DNA of 21,544 bases. Source: a virus. Positions 1 through 6,237 of the stretch are shown here, in pieces. The notes beneath the pieces were generated by a model. The model was not told where the DNA came from and searched no databases. It saw nothing but the letters and a program-made list of their open reading frames with translations. The stretch spans positions 1 through 21,544 of the IMG/VR virus record IMGVR_UViG_3300017818_000129. One strand, given 5' to 3'. Within the stretch, counting starts at the first letter, position 1. Each line of letters begins with the position of its first letter. The translations under genes and the position numbers were made by a program.

Positions 1-1
1 A

Positions 2-553
2 GAATATGCACAAACATGGAGTGACGAGGTCAACGACCGTCTACATGTTCTTGACTGTGTTGGGACGACCATTCAGGAAGTGGATGACTGGTGCAAGATT
101 AACAAACCGGACATCATATTCATTGACCAGTTAGATAAGGTGAAGATTGCGGGTAAGTACAACCGCGGTGATGAGAAACTCAAGGAGATCTATCTCCAAG
201 CTAGAGAAATTGCGAAACGCAATAAGTGCCTTGTGTGGGGTGTATCCCAAGCGAGTGCTGAAGCGGAGGGCCTGCTCGATGTCGAGTACCAATACTTGGA
301 TAACTCAAAGACAGGCAAGGCAGGGGAGGCTGACTTAATTATAGGCATAGGGAGGCGGGGAGACCGCTCTCCAGAGAATACACAACGTTCTGTGTTCGTA
401 TCAAAGAACAAGCAGAACGGGTGGCACGGGAAGGTGATGGCTGAGATCGACATGTATCGTGGAGTCTATGAGAAACAGAATGCAGTCGTCGTCGTACCCG
501 AAGAGTATCGAGAAGAAATTGTCATTCCTACAGAAGGAGATTTCGATGAGTGA
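2..553 (+). CDS. Replicative DNA helicase, DnaB/T7 gp4-like, C-terminal part (5' end outside window)
   Basis: The reading frame is open from base 2, so the gene begins before the window; 183 residues are visible. It would unwind DNA ahead of the phage polymerase using NTP hydrolysis. A Walker B strand (DIIFIDQLD) lies at visible residues 37-45, followed by the strand ending in VWGVSQAS (sensor Gln, about residues 76-83) and a late basic segment (SKNKQNGWHGKV) resembling the KNR-type segment of DnaB-family RecA folds. The Walker A loop and any primase domain must lie upstream and cannot be judged. An internal GTG at position 80 is open in the same frame, but Walker B follows it so closely that it is not a credible start. 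The stop overlaps the ATG of the next gene. The RecA-like helicase call is firm; whether a primase is fused is unknown. Confidence 0.85.
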   Translation, partial: EYAQTWSDEVNDRLHVLDCVGTTIQEVDDWCKINKPDIIFIDQLDKVKIAGKYNRGDEKLKEIYLQAREIAKRNKCLVWGVSQASAEAEGLLDVEYQYLDNSKTGKAGEADLIIGIGRRGDRSPENTQRSVFVSKNKQNGWHGKVMAEIDMYRGVYEKQNAVVVVPEEYREEIVIPTEGDFDE

Positions 554-1004
554 CTATAACGCTGAGTACCACACCCGTAAAACATACGACTCTGTTAGAG
601 CACGTTGTGGCTTACACTCTACACTTCCTGCATCGTGGACAAATTATGCGGAGATTGGCGTGGAGTTATGTGATCGTTGGAAAGAGTCCTATAGAAACTT
701 TGTTGCGGATATGGGCCTTCGCCCTTCCAAGCGCATGACGCTAGATAGGATTGACAACGCTCTCGGGTATTTTAAAGAGAATTGTCGATGGGCAAGCTAC
801 TTCGTACAACAATACAACAAAGCAAAGAAACCGAAGAACTATCACTTTGATGGTACCCATAGTAAGAAATGGGTAGTATCATTTCAGGTGGAGGGTAAGA
901 CCATTAACATGGGACGGTTTGATGACGAGGCAACTGCTAAGAAAGTAGCCAAAGGTGCACACCGTTTGATTGACCGCTTTATTGAAACAGGATTACTCCA
1001 ATGA
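546..1004 (+). CDS. HNH-like endonuclease with C-terminal AP2-like DNA-binding domain (possible free-standing homing endonuclease)
   Basis: The ATG at 546 overlaps the helicase stop and has AAGGAGA at 534-540 with a 5-base gap; a longer in-frame version lies wholly inside the helicase gene and is rejected. The 152-residue product has the signature LDRIDN at 66-71 and ENCRWA at 78-83, a pattern common in phage HNH-type proteins, then a basic linker. Residues about 100-146 look like an AP2/integrase-type DNA-binding fold, with a short strand-rich stretch (WVVSFQVEGKTINMGRFD) and a helix rich in Ala and Lys. Proteins of this layout are usually mobile nicking or homing endonucleases sitting between replication genes. 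The canonical HNH histidine pair is not obvious, so it may be a DNA-binding relic. It sits between helicase and exonuclease with tight overlaps, so it is expressed with the operon. Confidence 0.7.
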   Translation: MSDYNAEYHTRKTYDSVRARCGLHSTLPASWTNYAEIGVELCDRWKESYRNFVADMGLRPSKRMTLDRIDNALGYFKENCRWASYFVQQYNKAKKPKNYHFDGTHSKKWVVSFQVEGKTINMGRFDDEATAKKVAKGAHRLIDRFIETGLLQ

Positions 1005-1549
1005 ATATCTTAACGTTTGACGTGGAGTGTACCCATAGACCAAAACCCAATGGTGGGTACACACCACTACCCTATTTTGGTAATCATTTGGTGAGCATCG
1101 GTTGGAAGAACAATGATGCGGACACACAGTATGCTTTTGTCCATCACGATGAACACGAGCAAGAAGTCGAGAAGATTCAACAGTTTAGGGATGATTTATC
1201 AAAGGCAGATGTTGTTGTAGGACACAACATTAAGTTTGACCTCAACTGGATACGTGAGTGTGGATTCGCGTACGAGGGACATGTGTATGATACGATGGTT
1301 GCGGAATATCTCTTGGCTAGGGCGCGTAAGTGGCCGCTCTCGCTTGATGCCCTCGCTAAAAGGTATGAAGTTACTGAAAAGAAGAAAGACCTTACGGAGG
1401 ATTACCTCAAGAGCGGCAAGACATTCGCGCAGATCCCGTGGGAAATAGTTCTCGAGTATGGGATTGCAGACGTGGAGGCTACATGGGAGGTAGCCCAGAA
1501 ACAACTAACGGAGAAGTACAGGACAACTTGGGAGGAATTGTATGGCTGA
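1001..1549 (+). CDS. DnaQ/PolA-type 3'-5' proofreading exonuclease, separate from the polymerase
   Basis: This 182-residue DEDDy exonuclease corresponds to the proofreading domain of DNA polymerase I. Exo I is FDVE at 6-9 (Asp7, Glu9), Exo II is VGHNIKFDLNWI at 73-84 (Asp80), and Exo III is YGIAD at 153-157 (Tyr153, Asp157), so all catalytic acids and the tyrosine are present. It would remove mismatched 3' ends in complex with the polymerase encoded about 700 bases downstream. The ATG overlaps the preceding stop (ATGA), and AGGAT lies about 8 bases upstream. In most T7-like phages this domain is fused to the polymerase. Here it is a complete gene with its own start and stop, with three small genes in between, so it is a split rather than a frameshift. 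Confidence 0.92.
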   Translation: MNILTFDVECTHRPKPNGGYTPLPYFGNHLVSIGWKNNDADTQYAFVHHDEHEQEVEKIQQFRDDLSKADVVVGHNIKFDLNWIRECGFAYEGHVYDTMVAEYLLARARKWPLSLDALAKRYEVTEKKKDLTEDYLKSGKTFAQIPWEIVLEYGIADVEATWEVAQKQLTEKYRTTWEELYG

Positions 1550-1856
1550 CACTAAACGTACTGTTTTTGTTTGGACACAAGAAGCTCTAGATAAGCTCGT
1601 AGAATTATACCTTGAGGGTGTTCCCCTCGAAGAATTGGCTCAAAGAATAGGAGCGTCTTATCCTTCTACAAAAGCTAAGATCACTATGTTACGTAAGAGC
1701 GGCATGGATTTACCCTACCGGGATCAGAAGCTGATTCAATCTACTCGCCGAAACACGATGAACCTCGGAGAAAAAAAACTCACGGCATTTGACCGCGAGT
1801 ACCAAGGTGCAGTACCATTCGGACACTGGTCTATAACGAAACCGTGGAGGTTGTGA
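1542..1856 (+). CDS. Small predicted helix-turn-helix DNA-binding protein
   Basis: The product has 104 residues. GGAGG at 1531-1535 lies 6 bases before the ATG, and the start overlaps the exonuclease stop. Residues about 12-52 (TQEALDKLVELYLEGVPLEE... AQRIGASYPSTKAKITMLRK) have the shape of a compact helix-turn-helix of the GcrA/sigma-like kind: helix, LAQRIGASYPST turn, recognition helix with Lys and Arg. The C-terminal half is basic and then aromatic (VPFGHWSITKPW), unassigned. A run of eight A at 1771-1778 lies inside the gene; slippage there would change the last 25 or so residues. It could be a regulator of the replication operon, but the sequence supports only DNA binding. I do not recognise a specific family. 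Confidence 0.7.
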   Translation: MADTKRTVFVWTQEALDKLVELYLEGVPLEELAQRIGASYPSTKAKITMLRKSGMDLPYRDQKLIQSTRRNTMNLGEKKLTAFDREYQGAVPFGHWSITKPWRL

Positions 1857-2083
1857 TGAGTGAAGGTAAGGTAGGCATTATTAAGGTGACTAAACTGGAA
1901 GAGAATGAGGATGGATCGGCTAATCTCGAGCTTGAAACTGACGCAGAAGCAACTCGGTTTCTCGTAGAAGAAGGACTTATAGCAGTGCTCAAGAAAGCTA
2001 TCGACGCGGAGAACAAGGAGTATGCTTTGAATCCGGAACTTCGGGCAGGAGATGACAATGAGCAAGAAACCCCTAGCATATAG
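1856..2083 (+). CDS. Small acidic hypothetical protein
   Basis: I chose the ATG at 1856, which shares its A with the previous TGA and has GGAGG at 1846-1850 with 5 bases between; a GTG 12 bases upstream sits on top of that ribosome site and is less likely. The 75-residue product is strongly acidic, beginning MSEGKVGIIKVTKLEENEDG and followed by LELETDAEATRFLVEEGLIA, which suggests a short strand pair then an amphipathic helix. Small proteins with this Gly-x-Ile-Lys-Val start recur in marine and enteric podophage replication operons without a known function. It lies between the split exonuclease and polymerase genes. Function not recognised. Confidence 0.75.
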   Translation: MSEGKVGIIKVTKLEENEDGSANLELETDAEATRFLVEEGLIAVLKKAIDAENKEYALNPELRAGDDNEQETPSI

Positions 2084-2378
2084 AGGTTTGATGGGCGGCA
2101 TTACCTACGAGTCTGCCGTCATCATCCTCAAGTTCCTACGGAACGAAGCAGATATGGAAGACGATTTGTCGACAGTGGAATACTACAATGGTATGCTCCA
2201 AGGCATGGAGTCTGTCCGCAATGGTGAGATATTCTCACAATCCCTCATGAAGGAGATCAAAGCCTATGGCATCGAAATTATTGAACACCCTACGCCTGTC
2301 GTTGGAGATGACGGACGTCCTTGCGAACCTCGAGAGAACAGGGATCAAGATCGACCCGCAGTCTTTAGCAGAGATTGA
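2058..2378 (+). CDS. Hypothetical protein overlapping the polymerase gene
   Basis: The start is set at ATG 2058, with AGGAG at 2047-2051 six bases before it; an in-frame ATG at 2052 sits immediately after that site. The product has 106 residues. The first 70 are helical with clusters such as SAVIILKFLRNEADMED and YYNGMLQGMESVRNGE, plausible for a small helical protein. The last 37 residues are encoded in the 113-base overlap with the polymerase start in another frame and are rich in Pro, Arg and Asp (TPVVGDDGRPCEPRENRDQD), as expected where the other frame dictates the codons. The N-terminal part fills an otherwise empty gap between tight neighbours, which supports it being a gene. Function not recognised. 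Confidence 0.65.
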   Translation: MSKKPLAYRGLMGGITYESAVIILKFLRNEADMEDDLSTVEYYNGMLQGMESVRNGEIFSQSLMKEIKAYGIEIIEHPTPVVGDDGRPCEPRENRDQDRPAVFSRD

Positions 2379-3810
2379 GAAGGAATATAGGGAAGAGCTA
2401 CAAGAGCTAGAAGTTAAGCTCCAGCGCATGGCTGAAGAGGCGATGGGTGACACACCTATCAACCTCAACAGTGCTGATGACCGTTCTATGCTGTTCTACT
2501 CCCGTCGAGTCCTGAGTAAGAAGCGTTGGTCATCTATCTTCAACCTCGGTTCAGAGCTACGTGGAGCAACACGTAAACCGAAGCAACGTACAAAAATGAC
2601 AAAAAAATTATTTGCGATGTATGTCAAAGACGAGACTGAGATCTTACATAAGACAGTTGCATCCCGGTGTACTAAGTGCATGGGTAAAGGACGTAACCAA
2701 GTAATCAAGAAGGATGGTACGGTAGGTAAAGCTATACGGGTATGTAAGCCGTGTGGAGGCGATGGAGTTATCTATGCGAAGACTAAACAAGTTGCAGGCT
2801 TCAAGATTATACCGCGGGATGCGTGGGATACAGCGGCCGCAGGCTTTAAAACAGACCATGAGACTCTCAAGGAGAGGTTGGATGAATTATCTGGAGACGC
2901 ACGAGAGTTTGCCGAGTCTTACTCAAGGTACAATGCGTTGCGAACTTACTTATCTACCTTTGTCGAGGGACTCAAAAACAATCGCGACGACCAAGACATC
3001 GTGCATCCAGATTTCATGCAATGTATCACTGCGACCGGACGGCTCAGTTCTCGTAACCCCAACTTCCAGAACATGCCCCGTGGCTCTACCTTCGCCATTC
3101 GACGCGCAATGGTCTCTCGTTTTAACGGAGGAAAAATCCTAGAGGCTGACTACGGACAGCTTGAGTTTAGGGTGGCAGGCTATCTCGCTAACGACCCACA
3201 GGTGTACCACGATGTGGAGAACAAGACAGATGTACACACTGTTACTGCTGAGATTATCGGGTGTTCCCGTCAGGATGCTAAAGCGCACACATTTAAACCT
3301 CTTTACGGAGGCACAACAGGTACTGACGACCAGCAACGATATTACCGGACTTTTAAAGAGAAGTATGCTGGCGTAACGGATTGGCACGGAGACTTGCAAC
3401 GGGACGCTGTCGAGAAAGGATTCATTACGTTACCCTCCGGAAGACAGTACGCATTCCCCGGAACAACGTGGACAGAGTGGGGTACAGCAACCAATCGCAC
3501 AGCCATCTGTAACTACCCTGTGCAAGGATTTGCGACAGGTGATCTCCTACCAATAGCCTTAGTTTATCTCTCTAAGTCTATGAAAGGTAAGGAATTAAAA
3601 AGTGTCATTTGTAATACAGTACATGATAGTATTGTGCTTGACATCTTCCCCGGTGAGGAGGATACTGTAACTAATCTCGTGGTTGAGGCGATGATGTCTC
3701 TCCCACAAGAGTGCCGACGCAGGTATGGTATCGAGTATGACATGCCGATATCTGTCGAGGTTAAGATGGGGTCCAACTGGTTGGATACCCAAGTTGTTTA
3801 TGCAAACTAA
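2266..3810 (+). CDS. Family A DNA polymerase, polymerase domain only, with DnaJ-like zinc motif
   Basis: The 514-residue product copies the phage genome. Motif A is LEADYGQLEFRV at 292-303 (catalytic Asp295). Motif B is RQDAKAHTFKPLYGG at 335-349 with the Pol I spacing Arg335, Lys339, Phe343, Tyr347. Motif C is NTVHDSIVLD at 450-459 (His453, Asp454). The TGRLSSRNPNFQNMP segment is at 257-271. No exonuclease domain is present; it is encoded at 1001-1549. Residues 135-167 hold CTKCMGKG ... CKPCGGDG (Cys135, 138, 160, 163), like two arms of a DnaJ central zinc domain, placed before the catalytic palm. Start ATG 2266 has AAGGAGA at 2250-2256; the N-terminal LANLERTGIKID matches the start of Pol I polymerase domains. 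Phe343 aligns with E. coli Phe762. A DnaJ-like segment in PolA is something I recall from Puniceispirillum phage HMO-2011. Confidence 0.95.
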   Translation: MASKLLNTLRLSLEMTDVLANLERTGIKIDPQSLAEIEKEYREELQELEVKLQRMAEEAMGDTPINLNSADDRSMLFYSRRVLSKKRWSSIFNLGSELRGATRKPKQRTKMTKKLFAMYVKDETEILHKTVASRCTKCMGKGRNQVIKKDGTVGKAIRVCKPCGGDGVIYAKTKQVAGFKIIPRDAWDTAAAGFKTDHETLKERLDELSGDAREFAESYSRYNALRTYLSTFVEGLKNNRDDQDIVHPDFMQCITATGRLSSRNPNFQNMPRGSTFAIRRAMVSRFNGGKILEADYGQLEFRVAGYLANDPQVYHDVENKTDVHTVTAEIIGCSRQDAKAHTFKPLYGGTTGTDDQQRYYRTFKEKYAGVTDWHGDLQRDAVEKGFITLPSGRQYAFPGTTWTEWGTATNRTAICNYPVQGFATGDLLPIALVYLSKSMKGKELKSVICNTVHDSIVLDIFPGEEDTVTNLVVEAMMSLPQECRRRYGIEYDMPISVEVKMGSNWLDTQVVYAN

Positions 3811-3822
3811 AGGACAAACTTT

Positions 3823-4659
3823 ATGGGCGAACTGAGCGTTTTGGAAAACACAGATAACATCATGGATGTTGTCAAGTCAGGTGATCGTGAAGCTTTAATG
3901 GCTTTGATCGGACAAGGGGAAACAGAGGAAAAGCCAAAGACTGGCCTCACTCGTTTGAACATCAACTACGATACTGACGATGATGAGGGTAATACTCTCA
4001 AGAAAGGTGCGTGGAAAGTATTTCACGATGGAGCGTATGTATACGCAGATACTGTAACGTTTAGGCCGATGGCTCGTTACTACGAGTGGTCTGTGTACGA
4101 CGCAGAGGAAGGTAAGATTTCTTGCCGTTCTACCCAAGAGCCTAAGCTTGAGCATCAGTTCCCTGATACATCAGGTGGTAACAAGTGCGGACGCCTAAGC
4201 AAAAGCGAAGAGCAAGAGTTGGGCGAGGACCACCCTAAGACTTTGGCATCGCGTCTCGCTACGTGTAACCAAGTATTTTACGCAGTAATTTCTATGGAAG
4301 GTAAAACTGCGACAGGTACGGATGTGAAGATTACAGATCTTCCTGTGGTTGCGTATTTCAAGCGTTCGGGTTTCCGCCCTGCTCGTGAAGCAATTGACCG
4401 TCTACCGAAGGGCACTCTGATGAGTGAGCAACTCTTTGACCTGACTACTCAGCGTCACAAGATGGGTAGCGTCACATACTTCACTCCAGTGTTTACTCCG
4501 AGTAAAACTCTCAAGATGAAGGAGGAGGATTTTGAAACAACAGGAATGTTCGTTCAGACTGTTGCGGCGTCCAACCATCGAATCTTGGAACAGCACAAGG
4601 AAGCACTCAAAGGCAAGGCCAGTGAGCAAGAAATTGACTTGGCGGCGGACTTCAACTAA
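3823..4659 (+). CDS. Probable single-stranded DNA-binding protein (phage type)
   Basis: The 278-residue product sits directly after the polymerase, with AAGGA at 3810-3814 and an 8-base gap to the ATG. Its layout fits the phage ssDNA-binding proteins commonly found at this place in marine phages: an acidic N-terminus (1-40), LTRLNINYDTDDDEGNTL at 42-59, a strand- and aromatic-rich core with GAWKVFHDGAYVYADTVTFR, DTSGGNKCGRLS at 115-126 and LPVVAYFKRSGFRP at 173-186, and a C-terminal tail (EQEIDLAADFN) with the acidic-plus-terminal-aromatic character of SSB tails that dock partners. It would coat single strands and coordinate helicase, polymerase and nucleases. Cys101, Cys122 and Cys148 do not form a clear metal motif. 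The role rests on position and tail, with a recalled family resemblance; there is no diagnostic catalytic motif. Confidence 0.6.
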   Translation: MGELSVLENTDNIMDVVKSGDREALMALIGQGETEEKPKTGLTRLNINYDTDDDEGNTLKKGAWKVFHDGAYVYADTVTFRPMARYYEWSVYDAEEGKISCRSTQEPKLEHQFPDTSGGNKCGRLSKSEEQELGEDHPKTLASRLATCNQVFYAVISMEGKTATGTDVKITDLPVVAYFKRSGFRPAREAIDRLPKGTLMSEQLFDLTTQRHKMGSVTYFTPVFTPSKTLKMKEEDFETTGMFVQTVAASNHRILEQHKEALKGKASEQEIDLAADFN

Positions 4660-5543
4660 TGATGGCTGAAGTTCGAGTTAAGAACTTCTTGCAACAAGCA
4701 ACGAGGGGGGAAGCTACGCTTCCCTCTTCTGTCTTGGAGGAGTTCGCAAGGGATTGCCGAGAGGTACTCGAGAAACAATTTAACCGAGACCCGAAGTGGC
4801 GTATTCGTATGTCGGGTCTCGGACGCCCTCTTTGCCAACAAGTGCAAGGAAGAGACGGCAAAGAAGAGGAGATGAGCTATAACGCAATCTTACGTTTCCT
4901 AATAGGAGATCTCGTTGAGTGTGCTGTGATGGCAATACTTAAAGGGGCCGGAGTAAAGATTGTCGAAGCACAGAGTAAATGTAACCTAGAGATTGCGTCA
5001 GAGAATGTACAAGGTACGCTCGACCTCGTCATGGAAGATGAAGTTGATGGAGAAAAGGTTTGGGACGTTAAGTCTGCAAGCCCCTATTCTTTCAAGCAAA
5101 AGTTCGGTAAGGGTTACGCGGGTATTAAGGAAGATGACCCGTTCGGGTATGTCATGCAAGGACACCTGTATGCTCAAGCAAAAGGACTGGATTTCGGTGG
5201 ATGGATTGTCGTTGACAAATCTTCCGGAGAGATTGAGTTTGTGCAAGCACCGCAGGACCAAGCAGAAGATCGTGCGTTATATTTGACTGAGGCTCACAAC
5301 ACTGTCGAAGCTCTCATGTCAAACTTCAAGTTTAAGAAGCCGCCGATGGAGCCCGAAGATGAGCACTACACGTTGCAAGGCACGAAGATATACACAGGAA
5401 ATAAGTTGCTTAATAAAAGCTGTACGTTCTGTGGGTATCGAAAGCACTGTTGGCCTAAAGCTATACAGCATGAGAAAGTTACTTCCCGTGCGCGTACAAA
5501 ACCCCTAGCGTGGTACCACACATTGAAGGTTAAGGAATTATGA
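4659..5543 (+). CDS. PD-(D/E)XK exonuclease of the Cas4/RecB type with Fe-S cluster cysteines
   Basis: This 294-residue nuclease has the RecB-family core: Glu87 in GDLVECAV, GTLDLV at 119-124 (Asp122), DVK at 136-138 (Asp136, Lys138) and QGHLYAQA at 167-174 (the QxxxY motif). Four cysteines frame the core, Cys59 near the N-terminus and Cys255, Cys258, Cys264 in CTFCGYRKHC, the arrangement that holds a 4Fe-4S cluster in Cas4 and AddB. It likely digests DNA ends, as T7 gp6 exonuclease does, for recombination or host DNA recycling. The first ATG (4659) overlaps the preceding TAA by one base; a second ATG at 4662 is equally possible. Neither has a strong ribosome site, so translation may be coupled to the upstream gene. 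No CRISPR genes are nearby, so a Cas4 role in spacer acquisition is not implied. Confidence 0.88.
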   Translation: MMAEVRVKNFLQQATRGEATLPSSVLEEFARDCREVLEKQFNRDPKWRIRMSGLGRPLCQQVQGRDGKEEEMSYNAILRFLIGDLVECAVMAILKGAGVKIVEAQSKCNLEIASENVQGTLDLVMEDEVDGEKVWDVKSASPYSFKQKFGKGYAGIKEDDPFGYVMQGHLYAQAKGLDFGGWIVVDKSSGEIEFVQAPQDQAEDRALYLTEAHNTVEALMSNFKFKKPPMEPEDEHYTLQGTKIYTGNKLLNKSCTFCGYRKHCWPKAIQHEKVTSRARTKPLAWYHTLKVKEL

Positions 5544-5869
5544 ACGAGAAGGATGTAAGGAAAGTAATCGAGCTACAAGGGAAGTTAGCTAAACTTCGTC
5601 ATAGGATTTTTCAAGATGTTGAAAAGCATAACGAAATCTTAATGCAAGATCTACGCCCACTTACCGAAGGTCTTATCCACAACACGATTTACCAGATTGG
5701 GGATATGACTTACAAACGCGGAAAGGTGCTGTGTCAGTTAAATATTGAAGATTATGGTTTGGGTGTTAAAGTTGATGGATTGGCAACTCTCCGTCGTATT
5801 GTAGTAGGAAATAGTGATGCCAATATTGATGACGAAGAAAGTGGATCGTCAGGCTCTGTACCTGAATGA
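5540..5869 (+). CDS. Hypothetical protein, 109 residues
   Basis: The ATG overlaps the nuclease stop (ATGA), and AAGGA lies about 5 bases upstream. The N-terminal 45 residues are a basic amphipathic helix (KVIELQGKLAKLRHRIFQDV), the middle is strand-like (MTYKRGKVLCQLNIEDYGLG), and the tail is acidic and Ser/Gly-rich (DDEESGSSGSVPE), probably disordered. It has no catalytic motif or membrane segment. It is embedded between the Cas4-like exonuclease and the endonuclease I gene, so a role in DNA handling is possible but not shown. I do not recognise the family. The last 53 bases overlap the next gene. Confidence 0.7.
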   Translation: MNEKDVRKVIELQGKLAKLRHRIFQDVEKHNEILMQDLRPLTEGLIHNTIYQIGDMTYKRGKVLCQLNIEDYGLGVKVDGLATLRRIVVGNSDANIDDEESGSSGSVPE

Positions 5870-6188
5870 GAATGCGTACGCGGTATACATCGAAGCGCAT
5901 GACAAGGCAGGCGGAGACCCGTGGACTCGTTGGGCACGTAACTTTCAACGTTGTTTACCGTTGACAATGTGGCAACACTTCGGACAGCCTCTATCTCACG
6001 AAACGTGGGAACGGGACGGTAAGGTCAACACCAACGAGACTGTCGCGATTGCTAACACAGTAAACGCAGGACGTATCATCCTGTTTCCCGCGGATGAATA
6101 CACGGTTGCCTTGGAAAAACTTGAGGCAACTTCGCCCAAGCTTTACACAAGGTTAAGTAATTCGATACAAGCACTGGTTGGGTTATGA
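5817..6188 (+). CDS. Hypothetical protein, about 123 residues
   Basis: The start is uncertain. ATG 5817 has AGGAA at 5806-5810 with a 6-base gap; ATG 5829 or GTG 5841 would shorten the overlap with the previous gene. The body is rich in Trp and aromatic residues (DPWTRWARNFQRCLPLTMWQ, then HFGQPLSHETWERDG) followed by a strand-helix region (AGRIILFPADEYTVALEKLE). The stop TGA at 6186-6188 overlaps the first copy of the duplicated start of endonuclease I. There is no recognised domain. Its fixed place just before the resolvase gene and the compact packing argue that it is real. Confidence 0.65.
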   Translation: MPILMTKKVDRQALYLNENAYAVYIEAHDKAGGDPWTRWARNFQRCLPLTMWQHFGQPLSHETWERDGKVNTNETVAIANTVNAGRIILFPADEYTVALEKLEATSPKLYTRLSNSIQALVGL

Positions 6189-6237
6189 GTAAACCACAAC
6201 GACATATGGTGAGCTATGAGTAAACCACAACGACATA
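6184..6237 (+). repeat. Direct repeat (23 bp exact, 31-bp period) at the start of the endonuclease I gene
   Basis: The 23 bases at 6184-6206, which contain ATGAGTAAACCACAACGACA, are repeated exactly at 6215-6237, with TGGTGAGC between them. The period is 31, not a multiple of three, so an ATG at 6185 opens only a 12-codon frame (MSKPQRHMVSYE) ending inside the second copy at 6221-6223, while the ATG at 6216 opens the real gene. It looks like a recent tandem duplication of the gene start. Confidence 0.9.

Noticed and set aside
80-553. GTG at 80 as the start of a separate short gene
   Set aside because: The same frame is open back to base 2 and the helicase Walker B follows at once, so this is the tail of a longer helicase gene.
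1771-1778. Run of eight A in the HTH-like gene as a programmed frameshift site
   Set aside because: A -1 slip meets a stop within five codons and +1 ends after about 19. There is no downstream structure evident, so it is only a possible slippage spot.
2594-2609. A-rich stretch in the polymerase as a slippage site
   Set aside because: The zero frame continues through all catalytic motifs, so no frameshift is needed, and no alternative product of note results.
2753-3142. 129-codon frame inside the polymerase gene
   Set aside because: It lies over the zinc motif and conserved polymerase segments, has shadow-like composition rich in Arg, Ser and Leu, and no ribosome site.
4659-5543. Evidence of a CRISPR locus from the Cas4-like gene
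   Set aside because: No repeat-spacer array and no other cas gene is present; the context is a phage replication operon.
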